DNA of 64,000 bases from assembly GCA_027563935.2 (NCBI GenBank), contig JANVAS020000222.1:4030001-4094000 (forward strand), given 5' to 3'. Below are positions 1 through 8,969 of the stretch, piece after piece. The translations under genes were made by a program, and so were the position numbers. Below the pieces are notes generated by a model. That model was not told the origin of the DNA and made no database searches. It worked only from the letters and a program-made list of their open reading frames with translations. How positions within the stretch are numbered: the stretch's first letter is position 1; every line of letters begins with the position of its first letter. Source of the DNA: Costus lasius. Its lineage: Eukaryota > Streptophyta > Magnoliopsida > Zingiberales > Costaceae.

Positions 1-5
1 ATAGT
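1..5. repeat. Left target-site duplication ATAGT of solo LTR B
   Basis: The first five bases, ATAGT, recur at 10741-10745, directly after the far end of solo LTR B. They also match the 3' LTR of element C, which continues to the left of the window, so B inserted into that LTR. The same C sequence is seen uninterrupted in the C 5' LTR near 52749. Confidence 0.85.
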
Positions 6-1579
6 TGAAGGATCCCCTACAATAAGGGGAGGTAAAACCCTATAGGCGCATATGGAGATATAGATGCAGCGGAAAAAGGGTTTCAATGATCTGTGCATGC
101 AATATGATTAACTTATAAAATCAGCATGAATAAAACGATTCATACCATAGCCATTTCTAGATGGCGCCTTGGAAGAAAAATCGCAAATGCCACTTCTCCA
201 AAGTCTCGCACACAAGAGGATGATGGCAAACTCTTTGTCGCTCCTTGTGCTAGCAAGGCTACAAAGTGTCCTTGATCGAATGGAAAGGGATGATCAACTT
301 CTTGGCCGAATCCTCCTCAACCTTCAAGACGTCGCCACACACGAAAGCGTCAAGGAAGGGAGGTCGCTTGAGAGGCGAGAGTAGTAAGCACTATTCGAAC
401 GTGAGCGTTATCTCCAAGTGGAGATCATGGTTACTAAAAATAGCCACCACGTTCGCTCCAATGTTCACGCCAAGTGAACAACTCGCCAAGCCTTGAACCA
501 TGCGCTCATTTCATGAGCCGGTTCACATTGGTTCGGTTTAAGAACTAATCAAGCCAAGCAACCAGTCCAAATCATAATTAAACCACAAGGTTCTTGATCT
601 GACCGTTGATCTCTTAATGCTTCTGATCTGACCGATCTAGCATTCATTCTCTCGATCGAAGCTTACCGATCTCAAGCCCTAATCAATCAAACATGATCAG
701 ACCAGATCTCACTTACAATCAGAGATTAAATCCCTTTAAACTGAACCTGAACAATTCAGTCCATACGATCTGACTTAAGTAAGCCATATCATCAAATTGT
801 GCGACCCTGAGGGTTTCCTTTAAATGTCGGTAACGATAACTCACATTATCACGATCAGTGAGGGGTATCTAGCAACACATCACTGTCTCCCGATATAAAG
901 GAAAGAGTCTTCCAAGACTACACCCAAAAACAGCACAAGTGTGAATCAACTTCACAAGGCATGCATAATTCCTTTGCCACTTGATGTTCTTATTGGACAA
1001 GCCTGTCAAGCTTGTAACTCCAATATGACGAGCATGATTAGAACAGATGAACACTGTCACCTGGGTATGGCCATACACTTTTCTCAATCATCTCATCCAG
1101 GGGGCCCCTTTAGAACATCACACTCCTTAAACAAGGAGACGGCAATCCTATGTCTATCACTAGTGCCCTAACCTGACTCAAGCTCACCATCCAAGATAGT
1201 CTATAATCATTATATTTCAAATGATATTGAACTACCTCAAAACAATGACAATCATCATTTAGAAAACACAAGCGATCTCAAGTCAGAGGAAATGTGCCAC
1301 TTGTCATACTCAAGGAATATTCACATTGCGACAAACAATTGAACATCCTAGTAGGGTCTGTCCAGTACATCCCATGTACCCATGAGTCTACATCTTATTC
1401 CATGCTCGAAGCATCCTATAAGATTAGAACACATATTAGTCTCAATCATATCAAGGCTGTCTCATGTTCACCAAGATATCTCGACTAAGGACTTATAGCA
1501 TGTCAGCCTAGCTGAACAGCTTTGAGACATTATTCAGAAGAACATATATTGCAGCAGACAATGTAACTAACTGAATAAC
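6..1579 (-). mobile_element. Solo copia LTR B, right-terminal part in element sense (minus orientation), split by element A
   Basis: This stretch is the reverse complement of a family-1 copia LTR (terminus TGTTGGGGTATGCCC). It starts at the TG matching the LTR 3' end and runs to the insertion point of A. The remaining 91 bp follow A at 10650-10740. With A removed the LTR is about 1.67 kb. It is flanked by ATAGT on both sides (1-5 and 10741-10745) and has no internal region, so it is a solo LTR left by LTR-LTR recombination. Short open frames inside it have no recognisable product. Confidence 0.92.
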
Positions 1580-2234
1580 TGTTGGGGTATGCCCTTAAGG
1601 CTAATGTTTGAGGCCTGTGGGAATGTATCTGTATCATGTAATAAACTCTTAAGTTTATAAAGGCATGGTTGTTATTCAGTTAGCTACATTGTCTGCTGCA
1701 ATATATGTTCCTCTGAATAATGTCTCAAAGCTGTTCAGCTGGACTGACATGCTATTATGTCCTTAGTCGATATATCTTGGTGAACATGAGACAGCCTTGA
1801 TATGGTTAAGACTAATATGTGTTCTAATCTTATAGGATGCTTCGAGCATGGAATAAGATGTAGACTCATGGGTACATGGGATGTACTGGACAGACCCTAC
1901 TAGGATGTTCAATTGTTTGTCACAATGTGAATATTCCTTGATTGCGACAAGTGGCACATTTCCTCTGACTTGAGATCACTTGTGTTTTCTAAATGATGAT
2001 TGTCATTGTTTTGAGGTAGTTCAATATCATTTGAAACATAATGATTATAGACTATCTTGGATGGTGAGCTTGAGTCAGGTTAGGACACTAGTGATAGACA
2101 TAGGATTGCCGTCTCCTTGTTTAAGGAGTGTGATGTTCTATAAGGGCCCCCTGGATGAGATGATTGAGAGAGTGTATGGCCATACCCAGGTGACAGTGTT
2201 CATCTGATCTAATCATGCTCATCATATTGGAGTT

Positions 2235-2416
2235 ACAAGCTTGACAGGCTTGTCCAATAAGAACATCAAGTGGCAAAGGAAGTATGCATGCCTAGTGAAT
2301 TGGATTCACACTTGTGCTGTGGTTTGGGTGAAGTCTTGGAAGACTCTTTCCTTTATATCGGGAGACAGTGATGTGTTGCTAGATACCCCTCACTGGTCGT
2401 GATAACGTGAGTTATC
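2235..2416 (+). other. Conserved hairpin block in the family-1 copia LTR
   Basis: Three inverted repeats lie in order. The first has arms ACAAGC and GCTTGT at 2235-2253. The second has arms CAGTGA and TCACTG at 2366-2395. The third is GATAAC-GTGA-GTTATC at 2401-2416. Equivalent positions in the C, I and K LTRs keep the pairing with different bases. The second copy in A lies 7390 bp further on. Confidence 0.6.
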
Positions 2417-2718
2417 GTTACCGACATTTAAAGGAAACCCTTAGGGTCGCACAATTTGATGATATGGCTTCTTTAAGTCAGATCGTGTGGACTGAATTGT
2501 TTAGTTCAGTTTAAAGGGGTGTTAAGCTCTGATTGCGAGTGAGATCTGGTCTGATCATGTTTGATTGATTAGGGCTTTAGATCGGTAAGCTTCGATCGAG
2601 AGTTATGATGCTAGATCAGTGAGATCTAGAGCATCAAGAGATCAACGGTGATCTTGAACCTTGTGGTTCAATAAGATTGACCATTGCTTGGGCCGATTTG
2701 GTCTTAGACCAAAGTCAC

Positions 2719-2752
2719 TTGAACCAGCTCATGTAATGAGCGCTTGGTTCAA
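2719..2752 (+). other. LTR stem-loop with TTGAACCA/TGGTTCAA outer arms
   Basis: The outer arms are TTGAACCA and TGGTTCAA, and the inner arms are GCTCAT and ATGAGC around a GTA loop. The same structure occurs in solo LTRs D (12825-12858) and J (57668-57701), and on the other strand in B (494-525) and E (15728-15757, 44204-44233). In E the inner stem is GTTCAT/ATGAAC, a paired change. Confidence 0.6.
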
Positions 2753-3256
2753 ATAATCGAAGAGAAGGAATTGCGGTTCACTTCATGTGAACGCATAACC
2801 GAAGTGAGTAATGGGTTACTATTTTTGGATAGCAACGCCCACGTTCATTACAACGTGTTTACTCTATTGGCGATCATCACTCTTGAACGAAGTCTCCTTC
2901 CTTCTCGTGTGAAAAACTCTCTCGACGAGGGTAGAGGAACTTCTTCTTCGACAAGCCCAAGGATCTTATCCCCTCCATGCGCAAAGGACCCTTGAAGCTT
3001 TGCTAGCACAAAGACGACAAGGAGAGGCCATTCTTCATCGTGTGTGCGTCGACTAGGGAGAGGATCCCTTTCGCTCCTTGCTTCCAATACTTCATCCATA
3101 GATGGCGATGGTATGAATCTTATTGGCACTCGTAATCGTTTTTCATAGTTGAATATATATCATGCATAATGATCCCTAAAACCCCTATTTCCGCTGCGAT
3201 GTAACACATGCGCCATTAGGGTTTTCTCGCTCCCCCTCGAAGGGGACTCCTGCAAT

Positions 3257-3268
3257 TGGTATCAGAGC
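3257..3268 (+). other. Primer-binding site of element A
   Basis: TGGTATCAGAGC lies two bases after the LTR end. It is complementary to the 3' end of plant initiator methionine tRNA, the usual primer for copia reverse transcription. Confidence 0.95.
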
Positions 3269-4178
3269 AGGTTAAAATGCATGATAATATGTTTGCTGTG
3301 ATTTGTGATCCTTGTATGCGCCATATTGCTAGATCTAGGCTACATGCGAACCTTTACTTGTTGTGTATTGTAGTTGACGCATGTAGTAAGGTAGCGCTTC
3401 TATATGTTCTTGTTGATGTTTTCTTAAAAACTCAAACGACTTGCGCGCACACCATTAGATCTAAGTGCCGCCTGCATTAAACCCTTAGACGGGTTATTAG
3501 GGTTGAAATCATCCCCTGTGTTAGATCCAAACAGTCTGATCAGACCATCTGACAGCCTGAATGGGTCGACCAGTTAGCACTTTGGCGCAAGCCTATGGTG
3601 GCTATAGGTCGACTGCAGACAGGTGTGTAGCGATGTCTGATTGAGACACCCAATGAACGCACCTGAGTTAGGCCCGGGGTCACGCCCGCTTGCCAGACCT
3701 CAGTGTGGTCGTTCAGCCCTGGCGCATGCATGGTTGACCTTATGGTCAACACAAGTCAGTTAGGACTTGGTGCATGCAAGGGCAGTGGATTTGACTAGGT
3801 TGGTTGAGTGGATCCCTAGTAATGGACCGTTGTAAGGTTGTAGGGGAAATAAGGAAAAAATTAAAATTGATCCCAAGGGGTTTTCGAAAATTTTAATTTT
3901 TATGATGGATCACATGATGCTGATTGGATGCATATGTTTGTCTATTTAGTCTTATGTGGGCTGCTCATATTAATTGTGTGCTGTGCTGGGGCCTGCGTGC
4001 CTGTATTAAATTGTAAATTAATTATTGTGATCTGCGCATCACTGTGTTTTAATTTATAAATGTTAGTGACCTGCGTGTCACTCTTGTCTAGATAGTTAAA
4101 TTTGTAATTTAATTAGACAAGAGCACAAAGCACACTTGGCAGAGGCGCATGCAGCAGTGGCTGGACCAGGTGGGAGGT

Positions 4179-4195
4179 CCAGGGTTCGACTCTGG
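4179..4195 (+). other. tRNA T-arm-like hairpin in the A leader
   Basis: CCAGGG-TTCGA-CTCTGG forms a 6-bp stem with one G-T wobble around a TTCGA loop and resembles a tRNA T-arm. In element E the corresponding sequence at 42784-42800 is CTAGAG-TTCGA-CTCTAG read in element sense, so both arms changed together. A GTGG-rich stretch just upstream resembles an A-box only weakly, and I see no full tRNA fold. Confidence 0.45.
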
Positions 4196-4535
4196 GACTA
4201 GGCGCAAATTCCTGGTGGGCGCACCTGTGCTGCAGATGGCGCTTGGGCCCAGGTTTGGGCCAGATGAGCAGCAAAAGACCCATGAAGAGCAAATGAAGAC
4301 TTAAGTTAGGTTAAGGTCTTCTAGGGCTATGGGCTTTTACCACATAAGATACATGCTTTCTTTTATTGCTTAAATATTGGAATTGCATGATCAAATTATC
4401 TTCTGCTATCACCATAGGAATTGCATGATAGGCAAGAAGATAAAAGACCGTTAAAATCCAACGCTAAAATATCAAGCTCGTAAGCCTTCTGACGCGAAAC
4501 CTCACTGTTCTGATTATCGTTGGAGCCGTGTTGTA

Positions 4536-4873
4536 CCCACTCAGTGGGCACGTCCATCTATCTTCAGAGGGTGTGGGATTACACCTGTGTGTTACAGAGT
4601 AGGGATTTATCCCTTCTCGTTGCTCAGCATAGCACATGGTGGTCCAGGGAGTAGGTCGGGTCAGCTTGACCGTGTAGGCTACATATGTGGCGCATATGGT
4701 AGCACATGGAGGCAGCCATCTGTGGGATCAGAGACTGTGTTGTACCAACTCAGTTGGCACAGTCTGCTGGATTGCCCAGATGAAGGGGAATCGCACGGGT
4801 TGGCGATTGGCTGGGACGCCTACCAGAAACTAGTGCTTGTACTCTCTGTGCATCTTATCTCGCCTGAGCGGGA
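4536..4873 (+). other. Three spaced leader hairpins of element A
   Basis: H1 is CCCAC-TCA-GTGGG at 4536-4548. H2 is CCAAC-TCA-GTTGG at 4746-4758. H3 is TCTCGC-CTGA-GCGGGA at 4858-4873. H1 to H2 is 210 bp, H2 to H3 is 112 bp and H3 to the gag ATG is 210 bp. The same three occur at matching spacing in E, C and I with different but still paired stems. Confidence 0.65.
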
Positions 4874-5067
4874 CGCGGAGACCAAGTATGAAATCTGGAT
4901 CCCATCTCACTAAAAGAGTTCTACTCTTTCGGGCTGTTTTGCTGGATTTTTCACGCCTGATAAAATAGTGAGAAAAAGAATCTTTCTTAAGTCCTGATCG
5001 ATTCTTATACATTGATACTGACCTTGCTGTTCTTGCATTGTTGTAGATACCTGCAGCAACGAACACC

Positions 5068-8000
5068 ATGAACTTCAATGTGCGATCCCTACTGGAAAGG
5101 GAGAAGTTTGCTGGGCCGAACTTCTCTGACTGGTTTGGACACCTTAAGATCGTTCTTAAGGCAGAGAGGAAACTGTATGTCCTCGAGACGGCGATACCGC
5201 CGCAGCCCGCTCCGAACGCCGCAAGGGCGGTTCGGGAAGCCTATGAAAAGCACGTCAATGATAGCATTGATGTCGCTTGCCTGATGCTAGCGTCTATGAC
5301 GCCACCGCTGCAGCGTCAGCATGAGGATATGTCAGCTATACAGATTATAGCAAACCTCAAGATGCTGTATGCTGCACAGGCGAGGACTGAACGCTATAAT
5401 TTGACTAAGCTCTTCTTTCAGAGCAAACTGGCTGAAGGGAGCCCAGTGGGAGCTCACGTGCTCAAGATGATTGGGCACAAGGAGGCTCTGGAGAAACTGG
5501 GGCACACCATCAACCAGGAGCTTGCTGTGGACATTATTCTGCAGTCTCTCCCGCCATCATTCGACGCGTTCATTATTAACTTTAATATGAACAAAATCGA
5601 TTGTACGCCGGCAGAGCTGTTGAATATGCTCTTGACTACTGAGGAAACTCTGAAGGGTAAGCCTTCAACCTCTGTCTTGATGGTTCCTTCTAGGAACAAG
5701 AAGAAGGGGAAGAAGGGCAAGGCCCCGGTCAAGAATTACAGCAAGGCTCTGAAGCAGAAGGTGAAGCGGTCCAAGGAATACAGGTGTTTCCACTGTGGCC
5801 AGCTGGGTCACTGGAAAAAGGACTGTAAAGCGCTCCAAGGAGACAAGAGGGGAAGCTTTGCTTCTGGCTCAGGTATATTCGTGACTGAGGTCATGTTTTC
5901 TTCTTCTATATCATGGGTGTTGGACACTGCATGTGGAGTTCACATTTGTTCAAATGTGCAGGAACTCAAGAGAAGAAGACAGGTGGGACAGCATGAGGTG
6001 GACCTACGCGTTGGAAACGGGGCACGGGTTGCTGCTGTTGCTGTAGGAGACTACTTCATTTCTTTACCATCTGGAATTGTATTGGAACTAAACAGTTGTT
6101 ACTTTGTTCCCAGTATAACTAAAAATATTATCTCCATTCCTGCTCTTGTCAGGAAGGGATTTTCCTTTGAATGCAATATTTCAAAGTGTATTTTGTCTTT
6201 AGATAATATTGTTTATGCAACTGGTTCAATTAACAATGGGTTATACATGTTGGACATGGAATGTTCGATACAGCAAATTGATATTAAGAAAGCCAAGTAT
6301 GCTGATGACAGCACCTTGCTATGGCATAGTCGTTTAGGCCATATTAACGAGAAACGCATTAAGCGGTTGCATCATCATGGACTGCTGGGATCATTCTCCT
6401 ACAAGGAAATTGATACATGCAAGGCTTGTTTAATGGGTAAAATGACGAAGTCACCTTTTCCTCACAAAGGTCAAAGGGCTTCAGGTTTACTTGACCTTAT
6501 ACACAGTGATGTGTGTGGGCCATTTAGTAAACATGCCAGAGGTGGCTATCAGTACTTCATTACCTTTACTGATGATTTCAGTAGATATGGGTATGTCTAT
6601 CTGATGAGACATAAGAGTGAATCTTTTGACAAGTTCAAAGAGTTCAAGAATGAAGTACAAAATCAGCTAGGCCGTAATATCAAAACACTTCGCTCAGATC
6701 GAGGTGGTGAATACCTAAGTCATGCGTTTACTGACTATCTAAAAGAGTGTGGGATTATCTCACAGCTCACTCCACCAGGAACACCGCAATGGAATGGTGT
6801 GTCCGAAAGGAGAAATAGAACATTACTAGATATGGTTCGTTCTATGATGAGTCAGGCTACTCTTCCATACTCCTTTTGGGGTTTTGCACTGGAAACAGCT
6901 GCAAAGGTACTAAACCGAGTGCCATCCAAGGCAGTTTCTAAGACGCCATATGAGTTATGGTATGGGAAACAGCCGAGCTTGACATTTATCAGGATCTGGG
7001 GCTGCGAGGCTTATGTCAAAAAGCTCGCCTCTGGGAAACTAGAGAGCAGATCTGACAAATGTATCTTTGTCGGTTACCCTAAGGAAACTAAGGGTTATTA
7101 TTTCTTCGATCCCAAGGAGAACAAGGTTTTTGTTGCTCGGACGGCCATATTTCTTGAGAAGGAGTTTCTTCTGCAAGAGGCCAGTGGGAGAGAAATAAAG
7201 CTGGATGAGAGTCCAGAAGAAGGACAAAGTGACCAAGCACAGTTGGATGAGCCTGAGCCGGTAGAACAGGTTATTGAACAACCTGAGGCTCAGATATCAC
7301 GGGAACCGCGAAGATCGGGTAGGATCCGTCGACAGCCTGAGCGCTATGACGGAGTCTACATCATTGATAATGATGAACCCCTTACTTATGCGGATGCGGT
7401 CAGTGGACCGGAGTCAGCGAGATGGCTTGAGGCTATGCGCGCCGAGATGGACTCCATGTCAGATAACCAAGTCTGGGATTTGGTTGATCCGCCTCCGGGA
7501 ATAATCCCTATAGGCTGTAAATGGATCTTCAAGAAGAAGATTGACATGGATGGTAACGTGGTTACCTATAAAGGCAGGCTAGTTGCGAAAGGTTTCAAAC
7601 AAATCTACGGGATAGATTATGATGAAACTTTCTCACCTGTTGCCATGTTTAAGTCTATTCGGATTCTTTTTGCGATAGCTGCATATTACGATTATGAGAT
7701 CTGGCAGATGGATGTGAAAACAGCTTTCCTTAATGGAAATCTGGATGAGGATGTGTATATGACACAACCTGAGGGTTTCACTAATCCAGCGGATCGTCAT
7801 AAGATATGCAAGTTAAAGAAGTCCATTTATGGACTTAAACAAGCATCAAGAAGCTGGAATATTCGTTTTGATGAATCAGTCACTGATTTTGGTTTCATCA
7901 AGAACGAGGATGACCCGTGTGTTTATAAGAGGTTTAGTGGGAGCGTGATTACTTTCCTAGTCCTCTACGTCGATGACATCTTGATCATTGGAAATGACAT

Positions 8001-8949
8001 TCCTGAAATGCATGCTGTTAAGGCATGGCTGAGGAAATGTTTCCAGATGAAAGATTTAGGAGAAGCAGCCTATGTGTTAGGTGTGAAGATCTACAGGGAT
8101 AGATCTAAGAGGCTTCTCGGGCTGTGCCAGAGTACTTACATCGATAAGGTCCTGGAGAGATTTCATTTAGAGAATTCTAAACGAGGATATCTTCCAGTCA
8201 GACATGGTCTGAGTCTTTCGAAGAGTCAGTGTCCACAAACACAGACTGAGAAAGATGAAATGGACAATACGCCTTATGCTTCGGCTATTGGTTCCATTAT
8301 GTATGCGATGTTGTGTACTCGCCCAGACGTCGCTTACGGGTTAAGCGTGACCAGTCGTTACCAGAGTAATCCAGGTATGGCGCACTGGATTGCAGTCAAG
8401 AACGTTTTAAAATATCTGCGGAGGACCAAAGATATGTTCTTGATATATGGTGGTCAGGAAGAACTCAGTATTGAAGGATATACTGACGCTTCATTCCAGT
8501 CTGACCAGGATGATTTCCGATCGCAATCAGGCTATGTTTTTAGCTTGAATGGAGGAGCAGTGGTGTGGAAAAGTTTCAAACAGTCAACTGTTGCTGATTC
8601 CACAACAGAAGCCGAGTATGTTGCAGCCTCGGAAGCATCCAAGGAGGCAGTGTGGATTCGTAAGTTCGTGAGAGAACTTGGTGTCGTTCCTTCGAGTGCA
8701 GATCCTTTGGTTATCTTTTGTGATAACACTGGAGCAATCGCACAAGCAAAGGAACCACGGTCGCACCAGAAGTCCAAGCACATACAGAGACGGTTTCATT
8801 TGATCAGGGAGATCATTGATCGTGGCGAGATCAAAGTATGCAAGGTTCATACAGATGACAATCTGGCAGACCCGCTTACCAAGCCTCTGGCGCAGCAGAA
8901 GCATGAGAAGCACTGTAATAATATGGGTTTGAGATTTCTCAACCATTAG
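5068..8949 (+). CDS. Intact copia gag-pol polyprotein (1293 aa)
   Basis: A single uninterrupted frame encodes the capsid and all enzymes of element A. In order: a gag domain of the copia type; a CCHC zinc knuckle at about residues 240-253 (CFHCGQLGHWKKDC); a protease with active site LDTACG around D286; the integrase HHCC finger (H420, C451, C454); the integrase core triad D481, D544, E580 with 35 residues between the last two; the GYPKETKGYYFF region; reverse transcriptase with YVDD at 967-970; and RNase H with acidic residues near D1140, E1183 and D1219. The start is the ATG after AACACC, lost in the E copy. Integrase before RT is diagnostic of Ty1/copia. The protease shows D-T-A where D-S/T-G is usual. 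It looks functional; expression is not shown by sequence. Confidence 0.96.
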   Translation: MNFNVRSLLEREKFAGPNFSDWFGHLKIVLKAERKLYVLETAIPPQPAPNAARAVREAYEKHVNDSIDVACLMLASMTPPLQRQHEDMSAIQIIANLKMLYAAQARTERYNLTKLFFQSKLAEGSPVGAHVLKMIGHKEALEKLGHTINQELAVDIILQSLPPSFDAFIINFNMNKIDCTPAELLNMLLTTEETLKGKPSTSVLMVPSRNKKKGKKGKAPVKNYSKALKQKVKRSKEYRCFHCGQLGHWKKDCKALQGDKRGSFASGSGIFVTEVMFSSSISWVLDTACGVHICSNVQELKRRRQVGQHEVDLRVGNGARVAAVAVGDYFISLPSGIVLELNSCYFVPSITKNIISIPALVRKGFSFECNISKCILSLDNIVYATGSINNGLYMLDMECSIQQIDIKKAKYADDSTLLWHSRLGHINEKRIKRLHHHGLLGSFSYKEIDTCKACLMGKMTKSPFPHKGQRASGLLDLIHSDVCGPFSKHARGGYQYFITFTDDFSRYGYVYLMRHKSESFDKFKEFKNEVQNQLGRNIKTLRSDRGGEYLSHAFTDYLKECGIISQLTPPGTPQWNGVSERRNRTLLDMVRSMMSQATLPYSFWGFALETAAKVLNRVPSKAVSKTPYELWYGKQPSLTFIRIWGCEAYVKKLASGKLESRSDKCIFVGYPKETKGYYFFDPKENKVFVARTAIFLEKEFLLQEASGREIKLDESPEEGQSDQAQLDEPEPVEQVIEQPEAQISREPRRSGRIRRQPERYDGVYIIDNDEPLTYADAVSGPESARWLEAMRAEMDSMSDNQVWDLVDPPPGIIPIGCKWIFKKKIDMDGNVVTYKGRLVAKGFKQIYGIDYDETFSPVAMFKSIRILFAIAAYYDYEIWQMDVKTAFLNGNLDEDVYMTQPEGFTNPADRHKICKLKKSIYGLKQASRSWNIRFDESVTDFGFIKNEDDPCVYKRFSGSVITFLVLYVDDILIIGNDIPEMHAVKAWLRKCFQMKDLGEAAYVLGVKIYRDRSKRLLGLCQSTYIDKVLERFHLENSKRGYLPVRHGLSLSKSQCPQTQTEKDEMDNTPYASAIGSIMYAMLCTRPDVAYGLSVTSRYQSNPGMAHWIAVKNVLKYLRRTKDMFLIYGGQEELSIEGYTDASFQSDQDDFRSQSGYVFSLNGGAVVWKSFKQSTVADSTTEAEYVAASEASKEAVWIRKFVRELGVVPSSADPLVIFCDNTGAIAQAKEPRSHQKSKHIQRRFHLIREIIDRGEIKVCKVHTDDNLADPLTKPLAQQKHEKHCNNMGLRFLNH

Positions 8950-8955
8950 ATTAAG

Positions 8956-8969
8956 TGCAAGTGGGAGAT
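8956..8969 (+). other. Polypurine tract of element A
   Basis: The purine-rich GCAAGTGGGAGAT run ends directly before the 3' LTR TG. It is the plus-strand priming site, and it sits just after the gag-pol stop codon. Confidence 0.85.

Larger units (their letters stand above)
1580..3254 (+). repeat. 5' LTR of element A
   Basis: It starts TGTTGGGG and ends CTCCTGCA, the canonical TG...CA termini. It is repeated at 8970-10644 with an offset of 7390. A TATA-like string at 2352-2358, within CTTTATATCG, is conserved in all family-1 LTRs here and could be the promoter, but I have no transcript support. It carries hairpins at 2235-2253, 2366-2395, 2401-2416 and 2719-2752, described under findings. The two overlapping ORFs near 2744-3129 recur in the other LTR and are not taken as genes. 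Confidence 0.95.
3255..5067 (+). other. Untranslated leader of element A
   Basis: This 1.8-kb stretch lies between the 5' LTR and the gag start. It has no credible ORF of its own. It contains the primer-binding site, a T-arm-like hairpin at 4179-4195 and three spaced hairpins at 4536-4548, 4746-4758 and 4858-4873. The homologous leader of E lies at 41908-43694 on the minus strand. Confidence 0.85.

Noticed and set aside
2744..3129. Overlapping ORFs of 83 and 93 codons on opposite strands
   Set aside because: They lie wholly within the A LTR and recur 7390 bp away in the other LTR; no domain or codon signal.
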